Shown here one piece after another: positions 1 through 6,967 of a stretch of DNA of 10,792 nucleotides. The stretch spans positions 1 through 10,792 of the forward strand of contig JAEXTE010000075.1 of assembly GCA_023453655.1 (NCBI GenBank), written 5' to 3'. Position 1 is the first letter of the stretch; each line of letters starts with the position of its first letter. Source of the DNA: Pseudomonadota bacterium. Lineage in GTDB: Bacteria; Pseudomonadota; Gammaproteobacteria; Xanthomonadales; Xanthomonadaceae. The notes under the pieces are model-generated. The model was not told the origin of the DNA. It ran no database searches and saw only the letters and a list, made by a program, of their open reading frames with translations. Both the position numbers and the translations under genes were made by a program.

Positions 1-314
1 GGCTCGACCGGCGACCCGGTCGGCGGCTCTGGCGACGGCGACAGGATGCGGTCGACCAGCCCGTCGACGACCCGGTCGCCCACCTCGCCGGCGATGCCCG
101 ACGGATGCAGCACTTCTTCCACGCGCCGCCCGCCGAAGTCCGGGCCGAGCACGTAGACCAGGTCCGACACCGACGGCCAGCCCATGAGCGGAGCAAGGAA
201 CCAGTACAGGCCAACCAGCGCCAGCACGAACATCAGGATCTTCAGCAGCGCGCCCACCAGCTTCCAGGCCAGGTACGCGCCGACCGCCAGCACGACCAGT
301 CCGACCCAGCTCAT
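1..314 (-). CDS. Small membrane protein, C-terminus cut by window edge
   Basis: This frame opens with ATG at 314 and stays open to the left edge, giving 104 codons with no stop, so the C-terminus is missing. The first 45 or so residues are strongly hydrophobic: MSWVGLVVLAVGAYLAW, then a short Lys-containing break, then LMFVLALVGLYWFLAPLMGW. That predicts one long or two closely spaced membrane segments. The part after residue 47 is soluble-looking, with DLVYVLGPDFGGRR and later EVGDRVVDGLVDRIL, ending in a Pro/Ser-rich stretch. The start overlaps the stop of the rhodanese gene as ATGA (311-314), so it is probably translated by coupling to that gene. I do not recognise the family and assign no function. 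Codon use matches the neighbours, with strong G/C at third positions, which supports a real gene. Confidence 0.7.
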   Translation of the reverse strand, partial: MSWVGLVVLAVGAYLAWKLVGALLKILMFVLALVGLYWFLAPLMGWPSVSDLVYVLGPDFGGRRVEEVLHPSGIAGEVGDRVVDGLVDRILSPSPEPPTGSPVE

Positions 315-1072
315 GCGGCCTCCGCGCGCCGGGCAGCGCCGTCGACCAGCGGGCGCAGCTGCGGATCCAGGGCCACGCGCTCGTCGAACACGAAGCAGCG
401 CCCCGCGTAACCGGCGCCGCCGACCGCCTCGAAATAGCCCAGGATGCCTCCCTCGAGCTGCAGCACGTTGTCCATGCCGCTGTCGCGCATCCACAGCGCG
501 GCCTTTTCGCAGCGGATGCCGCCGGTGCAGTAGCTCACCACGGTGGCGTCGGCCAGCGCGTCGCGGTGCGGGTCCAGCGCCGCGGGCAGGTCGGTGAAGT
601 TGTCGATCGGCAGGCACAGCGCGCCAGCGAAGGCACCGTGCGCGGTTTCCTCGCGGTTGCGCGTGTCCAGCATCACCACCCGGCGACCGTCGTCGTCGTG
701 GCCTTGCACCAGCCAGCGCGCGAGGTCCGCGGGCGCGACGGCAGGCGCGCGGCCGCCGCGCAGCGGCGTGGCCTCGTCGCGGCGGAAGCTGATGATCTCG
801 CGCTTGAGCTTGACCTTGAGCCGCGCGAACGGAACCGTGTCGCTCCAGCTGTCCTTGACCGCGATGTCGCCCACCCGCGCGTCGCCACGCAGCTGGCGCA
901 GGAACGCGTCGATGGCGCCGTCGCTGCCGGCCAGGAACAGGTTGATGCCTTCCGGTGCGACCAGCACGGTCCCGCGCAGCCCGCCCGCCTCGGCCCAGGC
1001 GCGCACGTCGGCGGCCAGGGACGGCGGGTCGGCGATCTCGACGAAGCGGTAGGCGGCGATGTTGCGGATCAT
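311..1072 (-). CDS. trhO: tRNA uridine(34) hydroxylase / rhodanese-family sulfurtransferase (TrhO/YceA type)
   Basis: A 253-residue protein. In characterised members (E. coli TrhO, B. subtilis YbfQ) it makes 5-hydroxyuridine at tRNA position 34 using oxygen, in the cytoplasm. The N-terminal UPF0176-type domain is visible as IAAYRFVEI, GTVLVAPEGINLFLAG (residues 34-49) and the segment VKDSWSDTVPFARLKVKLK. The rhodanese domain follows, with VVMLDTRNREE (132-142), LPIDNF and the active-site loop YCTGGIRCEKA, whose presumed catalytic Cys is residue 182. The family-typical GGILGYFE and GRCFVFDERVA come next. The protein stops soon after that segment, whereas E. coli TrhO is about 350 residues with a further Cys-containing tail, so this is the short form. 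The ATG at 1072 is chosen because homology begins at MIRNIAAYRF; no strong ribosome binding site precedes it. It lies 41 bases after the aminopeptidase gene and overlaps the next gene by ATGA. Confidence 0.9.
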   Translation of the reverse strand: MIRNIAAYRFVEIADPPSLAADVRAWAEAGGLRGTVLVAPEGINLFLAGSDGAIDAFLRQLRGDARVGDIAVKDSWSDTVPFARLKVKLKREIISFRRDEATPLRGGRAPAVAPADLARWLVQGHDDDGRRVVMLDTRNREETAHGAFAGALCLPIDNFTDLPAALDPHRDALADATVVSYCTGGIRCEKAALWMRDSGMDNVLQLEGGILGYFEAVGGAGYAGRCFVFDERVALDPQLRPLVDGAARRAEAA

Positions 1073-1113
1073 GCCGCCATTGTAAGCGGCGGGCGCGGCG
1101 GCCCACCGCAGGC

Positions 1114-2670
1114 TCACCGCGCCGAGGCCTCGTGGTGGTCGCGGACGAAGCGGTCGAGCAGGCGCACGCCGAAGCCGGTGGCGCCTTCCGGCACGGTGGG
1201 CCTGCCGCTGGAGGCCCAGTCCGAACCGGCGATGTCCAGGTGCGCCCAGGGCAGCTGGCGGTCGACCCACTCGCCGATGAAGTACGCGCCCGCGCCCGCT
1301 CCGGGCGAGCCGCCGCCGTTGCGCAGGTCGGCGATCGGCGACTTCAGCCGCTTGCCGTACTCCTCGCGCAACGGCATGCGCCACAGCTCCTCGCCGCTGG
1401 CCTCGCCCGCGGCCAGCAGCTGCGCGGCCAGCGCGTCGTCGCGCGCGAACAGGCCGGCGTAGTCCTCGCCCAGCGCGGCCATGATCGAACCGGTCAGGGT
1501 GGCCACGTCGATCACCAGCTTCGGCCGGTCCTGTCGCTGCACGTACCAGAGCGCGTCGGTGAGCACCATGCGTCCCTCCGCATCGGTGCTCATGATCTCG
1601 AAGGTCTTGCCCGACGCGGTGCGGATCACGTCGCCGGGGCGCGCTGCGCTGCCCGATGGCATGTTCTCGGCCAGGGCCGCCACGGCCACCGCGTTCACCG
1701 GCGCCTTGCGCCCGGCCAGCGCGATCACGGTGGACACCACGCTGGCGGCGCCGGTCATGTCGCCCTTCATCTGCCACATGTTGGCGCCCGGCTTGATCGA
1801 GATGCCGCCGCTGTCGAAGGTGATGCCCTTGCCGACGAAGGCCAGCGGCGCCTCGCCCGCGGCGCCGCCGTCGTAACGCAGCAACAGCATTCGCGGCGGG
1901 CGCACGCTGCCCTGGCCCACGGCCAGGATGCCGCCCATGCCCAGCTTCTGCATCGCCGGCACGTCCAGCACCTCGATGCGCAGCGGCAGGCCCGCCGCCG
2001 CCGTGCGCACGCGAGCCACGAATTCCTCGGGCCACAGCGCGTTCGCCGGCTCGGTGGACAGGTCGCGCGCGAGCGCCACCGCGTCGGCCACCGGCTTCCA
2101 CTGCGCGGTCCAGTGCGCGCTCGCGCCCGCCCCGGCGGCGGTGCGGATCACCAGCTCGCCCTTGCCCGCCTGCGCGGCCTCGTCGTCGTCCTTGCGCGAG
2201 CGGTACTTGTCGAAGCGGTACTGGCCCAACGCGGCGCCGAAGGCCAGGTGCGAGGCGGCTTCCGCTTCGTTGCCGTCCCAGACCAGGTCCACGCGCGGCG
2301 CGGTCGAGCGCGAGAACGCACCGGCGACGCGGCCGCCGAGGTCCTGCAGCGCCTTTCCGGTCAGGGCGTCCTTGCCGGTGCCCAGCACCAGCAGGCGGTC
2401 GTAGCCGGCGAAGCCGCGCAGGTCGAGCTGGCTGCCGGCCTTTCCGCTGAATCCATCCGCCTGCGCGACGCGCCGCAGGGCGCCTTCGCTGCGCGCGTCG
2501 ATCGCATCGAAGCTGGCGCTTCCCGACAGGCCCTCGCCTACCGCGATCGCCACCGCGCCCTGCCCGGGCAGCGCATGCGCATCGAAGGACAGGCTGCGCT
2601 GGGCGAGGACGGAGGCGGGCCAGGCGATGGCCACTGCGAAGGACAACACGAGCGCGGTCAATCTGGACAT
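1114..2670 (-). CDS. Leucyl aminopeptidase, M17 family, with signal peptide
   Basis: A 518-residue zinc/manganese-type aminopeptidase that removes N-terminal residues, typically Leu, from peptides. The M17 catalytic half is complete: VGKGITFDSGG (279-289) carries Lys281 and Asp286, Lys293 follows, MKGDM gives Asp304, and STDAEGRMVL (361-370) gives Asp363, Glu365 and Arg367. These fall at a constant offset of 11 from the E. coli PepA metal ligands as I remember them (K270, D275, D293, D352, E354), so the enzyme should be active. The first 23 residues look like a Sec signal: Arg at position 3, a hydrophobic core LTALVLSFAVAIAW, and cleavage after VLA. E. coli PepA is cytosolic, so a periplasmic or secreted form is implied here. 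The ATG at 2670 is preferred over upstream starts because it places the signal at the N-terminus and has a GGGG run about 5 bases upstream. The 95 bases before it could hold a promoter, but none is clear. Confidence 0.93.
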   Translation of the reverse strand: MSRLTALVLSFAVAIAWPASVLAQRSLSFDAHALPGQGAVAIAVGEGLSGSASFDAIDARSEGALRRVAQADGFSGKAGSQLDLRGFAGYDRLLVLGTGKDALTGKALQDLGGRVAGAFSRSTAPRVDLVWDGNEAEAASHLAFGAALGQYRFDKYRSRKDDDEAAQAGKGELVIRTAAGAGASAHWTAQWKPVADAVALARDLSTEPANALWPEEFVARVRTAAAGLPLRIEVLDVPAMQKLGMGGILAVGQGSVRPPRMLLLRYDGGAAGEAPLAFVGKGITFDSGGISIKPGANMWQMKGDMTGAASVVSTVIALAGRKAPVNAVAVAALAENMPSGSAARPGDVIRTASGKTFEIMSTDAEGRMVLTDALWYVQRQDRPKLVIDVATLTGSIMAALGEDYAGLFARDDALAAQLLAAGEASGEELWRMPLREEYGKRLKSPIADLRNGGGSPGAGAGAYFIGEWVDRQLPWAHLDIAGSDWASSGRPTVPEGATGFGVRLLDRFVRDHHEASAR

Positions 2671-2765
2671 CGATGCCCCGGTTCTGGTCGGAAAGGGAGC
2701 CGGGGCACGACGCCGCCGGCCCCCGACCTTACCCCGCAGGCTGCGCCCGCGGGTCATGCCGAAAG
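2671..2765. other. Intergenic gap between permease and aminopeptidase genes
   Basis: This 95-base gap separates two same-strand genes and is the most likely place for a separate promoter of the aminopeptidase. I see no convincing -35/-10 pair. A weak GC-rich inverted repeat (ACCCCGC around 2731-2737, against GCGGGT near 2749-2754) is present, but no T-run follows it on the minus strand, so I do not call a terminator. Confidence 0.3.
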
Positions 2766-4064
2766 TCATGCGCGGCGCGCGAGCACGCCGGTGACCGCCA
2801 TCAGCAGCGCGCCCGCCAGCATCGCCAGCGCGACGTTGCGCAGCTCGGCCTGGCCCGCATGCAGCACCAGCCAGCCGATCACCAGCAGCGCGCCGCCCAC
2901 GACCCAGGACGCGGCCGGTACCCGGAACGCGGCCGGTGCCAGGCCATCGCCCTCGCGCCGGCGCAGCACCGGCACCGCGATGCAGGTCGCCGCATAGGCG
3001 AGCAGGCGCGTGATCGTGCTTAGCGCGACCGCGCCCAGGAACGAGCCCGACAGCGTCAGCGCCAGCATGCAGGCCGCGGTGAACACGATCGCCCGGTGCG
3101 GGGTGTGGAAACGCGCATGGGTGCGCGCCAGCGGCGCCGGCAGCTGCCCGTGCTCGGCCATCGCGTACAGCAGGCGCGGCGCCGACAGCACCAGGCCGTT
3201 GAGGGTACCGGTGATCGAAACCAGCGCGCCGAGCACGATCGCGCCCGCACCGAGGCTGCCGGCGAAGCGGCCCGCCGCGTCCGCCAGCGGCGTCGCCGAG
3301 CCGCCCAGGCCCGGCAGCGTGCCGATCGCCACGACCTGGATCAGCACGTACAGCGGCACGATCAGCGCCAGAGATGCGAGGATCGCGAACGGCAGCGTGC
3401 GCCGCGGATCGCGCACCTCGCCTGCCGGTACCGTCGCGGTCTCGAAGCCGGTGAACGCGAACACCAGCAGCAGCACCGCGGCGGAAAAATCCGCGGGGCC
3501 CGGGACGTGCTGCGGCACGTAGCGTGACGGCTCGACGAAGAACAGCCCGACTGCGACGAACAGCAGCAGCGGCACCAGCTTGGCCACGGTGAACGCGTTG
3601 GCGACGATGGCGGCCGCGCGCACGCCGCGCAGGTTGACCGCGGCGATCGCGATGGTGAGCAGCGCGGCCACCGCCACCCGCCCGGCGCCGCTGGCCAGCG
3701 CGGGCGCCAGGTGTCCGAGATAGTCGATGAGCAGGTTGCACAGCGCGGCGAATGCGGTGACCCGCGTGAGCCAGACCAGCCATCCCACCTGGAAGCCCAC
3801 CACCGGGCCGAACGCCTCGCGCGCGTACAGGTAGGGCCCGCCGGTCTGCTCGAAGCGGCTGCCGGCCTCGGCGAAGCACAGCACCACCATCAGCACCAGC
3901 AGCGCGCAGGCGACATAGGCCAGCAGCGCGTACGGACCCAGCAGTTCGTGCACCCGCGCCGGCAGCCCGAAGATGCCGGCGCCGACCACCGAATTGATGA
4001 ACAGCGCGACCATGCTGCCGCGCCCGATCCCCCGCACCAGCCGGCCAGGCGCGCTTGCCCCCAC
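2766..4064 (-). CDS. APC-superfamily amino acid permease
   Basis: A 432-residue inner-membrane transporter, the usual length for the family, with about twelve hydrophobic segments. Family hallmarks are the first helix with SVVGAGIFGLP (25-35), where the unwound GxG region binds the substrate amine and carboxylate; FEQTGGPYLYAREAFGP (71-87); and VFAFTGFETATVPAGEV (201-217) followed by RDPRRTLP in helix 6 and its exit loop. The substrate cannot be read from sequence; cationic, aromatic or small amino acids and amines are all possible. The start is GTG at 4064, three bases after the TGA of the upstream gene, which suggests coupled translation. The next in-frame Met (residue 19) lies at the edge of helix 1 and would remove the usual short cytosolic lead. 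Placement directly before an exported leucyl aminopeptidase fits uptake of released amino acids, but this is inference. Confidence 0.88.
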   Translation of the reverse strand: MGASAPGRLVRGIGRGSMVALFINSVVGAGIFGLPARVHELLGPYALLAYVACALLVLMVVLCFAEAGSRFEQTGGPYLYAREAFGPVVGFQVGWLVWLTRVTAFAALCNLLIDYLGHLAPALASGAGRVAVAALLTIAIAAVNLRGVRAAAIVANAFTVAKLVPLLLFVAVGLFFVEPSRYVPQHVPGPADFSAAVLLLVFAFTGFETATVPAGEVRDPRRTLPFAILASLALIVPLYVLIQVVAIGTLPGLGGSATPLADAAGRFAGSLGAGAIVLGALVSITGTLNGLVLSAPRLLYAMAEHGQLPAPLARTHARFHTPHRAIVFTAACMLALTLSGSFLGAVALSTITRLLAYAATCIAVPVLRRREGDGLAPAAFRVPAASWVVGGALLVIGWLVLHAGQAELRNVALAMLAGALLMAVTGVLARRA

Positions 4065-4067
4065 CCG

Positions 4068-4433
4068 TCAGCGCCCGATCAGCACCGCGGGCAGCGCCAT
4101 CAGCGCCACCAGTACCAGGATCGCCAGCACGGTCAGCACCACCCGCAGCGGCTGCGCGCGGGCCACGTCGGCGAAGGTCTCGGCCGTGCCCTCGCGTTCG
4201 GCGCGCAGGCGTTCCGAGCGCACGCGGGTCGCGCGCTCGCGCTGGTACCGGGCCATCAGCTGCCGCGCGCGCGGGACGTCGTCGTCCTCGCGCACCCAGA
4301 TACCCCCGGCGGAAATGCCGAACGGGCTGGGCCGCGTCTCGTAGTGCTCGATGCGCGCCTCGCGCAGGAAGGCGCGGACGTCCTCGGCCTCGTCTTCAGG
4401 CACGTTGCGCAGGTTGAGCAGCAGCTTGGCCAT
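4068..4433 (-). CDS. DUF6164-like small membrane-anchored protein
   Basis: A 121-residue protein of unknown function. It opens with MAKLLLNLRNVPEDEAEDV, a compact alpha/beta start. It continues with ARIEHYETRPSPFGISAGGIWV (27-47), which resembles the fold of small DUF2007-type 'signal-transducing' proteins. A charged helix rich in Arg and Glu spans about 52-90, and one membrane segment near the C-terminus (VVLTVLAILVLVALMALPAV, 98-117) ends in Gly-Arg. The topology is probably cytosolic N-domain with a C-terminal anchor. I recall proteins of this size and opening being annotated DUF6164 in Xanthomonadaceae, which is recognition from memory rather than a search. The ATG at 4433 lacks a clear ribosome binding site. 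It sits 34 bases after the HD gene and three bases before the permease, so it is likely part of the same transcript. Confidence 0.8.
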   Translation of the reverse strand: MAKLLLNLRNVPEDEAEDVRAFLREARIEHYETRPSPFGISAGGIWVREDDDVPRARQLMARYQRERATRVRSERLRAEREGTAETFADVARAQPLRVVLTVLAILVLVALMALPAVLIGR

Positions 4434-4467
4434 CGGCCGATCATAGCCGCTCCGGGTCGTGCGGCGC

Positions 4468-5088
4468 TCAGCGCTTGCTGGTCACGGCCCGGCGCAGGTT
4501 GCTGCGCGCCTGCGCGTCGTAGCGCTCGTGGAAGAAGTCGCTGAGGTAGATCCGCGGCCTGGCCAGCAGCGACTTGAGGAAGCGCCGGCGGTTGATGCGG
4601 AACAGCCAACCCGGCACGTGGCCGCGGTGCTCGGCGGCGATCGCACGGTCGTACGCGTCGAATCCCGCCGGTTCGGCCCCCAGGATGGCCATGTCGCAGT
4701 CGAGGAAGTGGCGGGTGTCGTCGGCCACCGCGGTCTTGCCGAAATCGGCGGGACGGAACTGGCCATGGCGCGCGGTGAGTTCGATCAGTTCGGCCACGCG
4801 CCCGACCTCCACGCCGGCGCCGGGCAGCCAGTGCCCGATCTGCTCGCGCGCGAACGCGGCCGACCGCGCCTCGTTGTCCTTGCGGCCGGGCTCGTACACC
4901 GCGTCGTGGTAGAGCACCGCCAGGCGCACCTCCAGCGGCTGCAGCCAGCCCGGGCCTTCCGCCACGGCCGCGTAGTGGCGCAGCACCTCGGCGACATGGT
5001 TGAAGTCGTGGTAGGCCCGGGGCGGGGTGGCATAGGCCAGCTCCAGCGCGTGCATCTGGCCTTCGGGCAGCGGCTGCATGGCGTTCAT
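4468..5088 (-). CDS. HD-superfamily metal-dependent phosphohydrolase (COG4339 type)
   Basis: A 206-residue soluble protein. The HD signature is complete: AYHDFNHVAEVL (25-36) supplies His27 and His31, LAVLYHDAVYEP (57-68) supplies the His61-Asp62 pair, and LTARHGQ (105-110) is followed by FLDCDMAILG (128-137), whose Asp residues complete the metal site. The combination of Y-H-x-x-x-H at the front, HDAVYxP with NEARSA just after it, and DxDMAILG is typical of the predicted phosphohydrolases grouped as COG4339. No substrate is established for them to my knowledge. The C-terminal part, RRRFLKSLLARPRIYLSDF, is basic and family-typical. The ATG at 5088 overlaps the stop of the preceding ydcZ-like gene as ATGA, so translation is probably coupled. 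The second Met at residue 4 is a possible alternative start. Confidence 0.85.
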   Translation of the reverse strand: MNAMQPLPEGQMHALELAYATPPRAYHDFNHVAEVLRHYAAVAEGPGWLQPLEVRLAVLYHDAVYEPGRKDNEARSAAFAREQIGHWLPGAGVEVGRVAELIELTARHGQFRPADFGKTAVADDTRHFLDCDMAILGAEPAGFDAYDRAIAAEHRGHVPGWLFRINRRRFLKSLLARPRIYLSDFFHERYDAQARSNLRRAVTSKR

Positions 5089-5546
5089 GCGGACTGCCAG
5101 GGGCGCATGACCAGCACGGCGCCGGCCAGCACCAGCACCGCCCCGCCGATGCGCAGCGGATCGACCGCACGCTGCGCGCCGAGCACGCCGAAGTGATCCA
5201 GCAGCAGCGCGCCCAGCACCTGCCCCAGCACGATCAGGCAGACCAGGGCGCCGGCGCCGATCCGCGGCACCATGAGCGTCGAGGCCAGCACCAGACTGGC
5301 GCCGATCGCGCCGCCCAGCCAGATCCACGCCGGCAGCGCGGACAGCGGCGCCTGCGGCAGCAGCGCCGTGCGGCTGGCGAGCAGCAGCGCGCCGAGCAGG
5401 CAGGTGCCGACCAGGAACGAGACGAACGAGGCGTACAGCGCTCCCTGGGTGAGCGCGCCCAGCCGCGCGTTGATCAATGCCTGCAGCGGCAGCAGCGCGC
5501 CGGCGAACACCACGGCGACGATGCCAAGCGGGATCCAGGCCTTCAC
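5085..5546 (-). CDS. YdcZ-type DMT family transporter (DUF606)
   Basis: A 153-residue integral membrane protein with about five hydrophobic helices, the usual size of single-domain YdcZ/DUF606 members of the drug/metabolite transporter superfamily. Typical features are PLQALINARLG (20-30) in the first helix, FVSFLVGT (41-48) in the second, LGGAIGAS (77-84), and VLGQVLGALLLDHFG (106-120) near the end of the helical bundle. Members probably act as dimers; substrates are mostly unknown. The start is GTG at 5546, fixed by a strong ribosome binding site GGAGGAG five bases upstream. The stop overlaps the HD phosphohydrolase start by 4 nt. The 97-base gap upstream separates it from the MHS transporter gene, so a promoter of its own is possible. 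Confidence 0.88.
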   Translation of the reverse strand: MKAWIPLGIVAVVFAGALLPLQALINARLGALTQGALYASFVSFLVGTCLLGALLLASRTALLPQAPLSALPAWIWLGGAIGASLVLASTLMVPRIGAGALVCLIVLGQVLGALLLDHFGVLGAQRAVDPLRIGGAVLVLAGAVLVMRPWQSA

Positions 5547-5643
5547 GCGTTCTCCTCCGGACGGGCGTCGTTCCAGTCTAGGACCGTGGCGCCCGCGTGC
5601 GCCGTGAACGCCACGCGGAGCGGTGCGCCGGCCGGCCAAGGCA
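5547..5643. other. Intergenic gap between MHS transporter and ydcZ-like genes
   Basis: A 97-base gap between same-strand genes. Apart from the ydcZ-like ribosome binding site it holds GC-rich sequence with short complementary runs, but no clear terminator T-run and no good promoter hexamers. A minus-strand CTAGACT near 5575-5581 is the only vaguely -10-like element. Confidence 0.3.
5552..5558 (-). promoter_or_regulatory. Strong ribosome binding site for the ydcZ-like gene
   Basis: On the minus strand this reads GGAGGAG, followed by AACGC and the GTG start at 5546. It is the best Shine-Dalgarno match in the window, and it decides the GTG start over other in-frame codons. Confidence 0.75.
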
Positions 5644-6939
5644 TCAGACCGCGTGCGCGGGCCGCCTCACCATCAGCAGGCCGAGCAGGGTCAGCGCGCC
5701 CATGCCGGCCAGGTACCAGCCCACCGAGGCCAGCCCGTACCGTTCGCCGAGCCGCGTGGCGATGTAGGGCGCCGGCGATGCGCCCAGGATGCCGGCCAGG
5801 TTGAAGGCCAGCGAGGCACCGGTGTAGCGCACCGTGGTCGGGAACATCTCGGCCAGGATCGTGCCGCAGGGCCCGTACGTCAGGCCCATCGCGCCGAGGC
5901 CCAGCGCCAGGAAGGCGAGCACGCCCCAGTCGCTGCCCGACTGCAGCAGCGGCGCGAACACGAAGCCGAAGCCGATGATCAGCACCGTCGCCAGGACCAT
6001 CGCGTTGCGGCGCCCGAACCGGTCGGCGTACAGCGCCGACAGCGGGATGGTGGCGGCGAAGAACAGCACGCCCAGCATCTGCAGCAGCAGGAAGTGCTCG
6101 CGCGTGTAGCCGAGCTTGGAGGTCCCCCAGCTCAGCGCGAACACCGTCATCAGGTAGAACAGCACGAAGGTCGCCACCAGCGCGAGGGTGCCGCCGAGCA
6201 GGGCGAAGGGATGGTCGCGCACGGCGGTCAACATGGGCAGGCGCACGCGCTCCTCGCGCTCGATGGCGCGCTGGAAATCCGGCGTCTCGGAAATGCTCAA
6301 CCGCACCCACAGGCCCACCATCACCAGCACCGCGCTGGCCAGGAACGGGATCCGCCAGCCCCAGGCCAGGAAGGCGGCGTCGCTCATCCAGTGGGTCAGC
6401 GCGAGGAACACGCCGGTCGAGAGCAGGAACCCGATCGGCGCGCCCAGCTGCGGGAACATGCCGTACCAGGCGCGCCGCCCGGGCGGCGCGTTCTCGGTGG
6501 CCAGCAGCACCGCCCCGCCCCACTCGCCACCCAGGCCCACGCCCTGGCCCAGCCGGCACAGCGCCAGCAGCAGCGGCGCGACGATGCCCACCTGCGCGTA
6601 GGTGGGCAGCAGGCCGATCACCACGGTCGAGATGCCCATCGTCAGCAGGGCCGCGACCAGCGTCGCCTTGCGCCCGACCCGGTCGCCGAAATGACCGAAC
6701 AGGGCCGAGCCGAACGGCCGCGCGATGAACGCCAGCGCGAAGGTGGCGAAGGACTGCAGCGTGGCCGAGGCCGGATCGCCCGGCGGGAAGAACAGGTGCG
6801 GGAACACCAGCACCGCCGCGGTGGCGTAGATGTAGAAATCGAAGAACTCGATGGTGGTGCCGACCAGGCTGGCCAGCAGCACCCGGCGCCTGGCCGCGCC
6901 GGACGGCGGCGCGGCGGCGGCTTGCACCGCCGCGCTCAT
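5644..6939 (-). CDS. MHS-family (metabolite:H+ symporter) MFS transporter
   Basis: A 431-residue inner-membrane transporter with about twelve predicted helices. MHS features are clear: TTIEFFDFYIYATAA (28-42) in helix 1; GHFGDRVGRKATL (82-94), the loop 2-3 motif; RLGQGVGLGGEWGGA (129-143) in helix 4; SETPDF (217-222) after helix 6; YADRFGRRNAM (304-314) in loop 8-9; and FPTTVRYTGASLAFNLAGI (366-384). Relatives include ProP, KgtP and ShiA, which carry osmolytes, dicarboxylates or shikimate with protons; the substrate here cannot be chosen. The ATG at 6939 starts a normal-length protein. An in-frame GTG at 6966, one base after the stop of the peptidase gene, would add nine basic residues and is a real alternative. 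The gene follows the S9 peptidase closely and is likely cotranscribed with it. Confidence 0.9.
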   Translation of the reverse strand: MSAAVQAAAAPPSGAARRRVLLASLVGTTIEFFDFYIYATAAVLVFPHLFFPPGDPASATLQSFATFALAFIARPFGSALFGHFGDRVGRKATLVAALLTMGISTVVIGLLPTYAQVGIVAPLLLALCRLGQGVGLGGEWGGAVLLATENAPPGRRAWYGMFPQLGAPIGFLLSTGVFLALTHWMSDAAFLAWGWRIPFLASAVLVMVGLWVRLSISETPDFQRAIEREERVRLPMLTAVRDHPFALLGGTLALVATFVLFYLMTVFALSWGTSKLGYTREHFLLLQMLGVLFFAATIPLSALYADRFGRRNAMVLATVLIIGFGFVFAPLLQSGSDWGVLAFLALGLGAMGLTYGPCGTILAEMFPTTVRYTGASLAFNLAGILGASPAPYIATRLGERYGLASVGWYLAGMGALTLLGLLMVRRPAHAV

Positions 6940-6967
6940 CCGGCCGCGTCCATGGCGCCCGGGCACC

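Noticed and set aside
2725..2760. Terminator between the permease and aminopeptidase genes
   Set aside because: Only a weak bulged GC repeat is present, with no T-run on the minus strand.
955..2997. A long plus-strand reading frame (about 680 codons) across the aminopeptidase region
   Set aside because: It lies opposite genes with full M17 and rhodanese motifs, its translation is Arg/Ala/Gly/His-rich with no domain, and such antisense frames are expected in very GC-rich DNA.
5644..6939. Drug-efflux MFS pump
   Set aside because: The EFFDFYIYATAA, GEWGGA and SETPDF segments place it with the MHS metabolite:H+ symporters rather than drug:H+ antiporter families.
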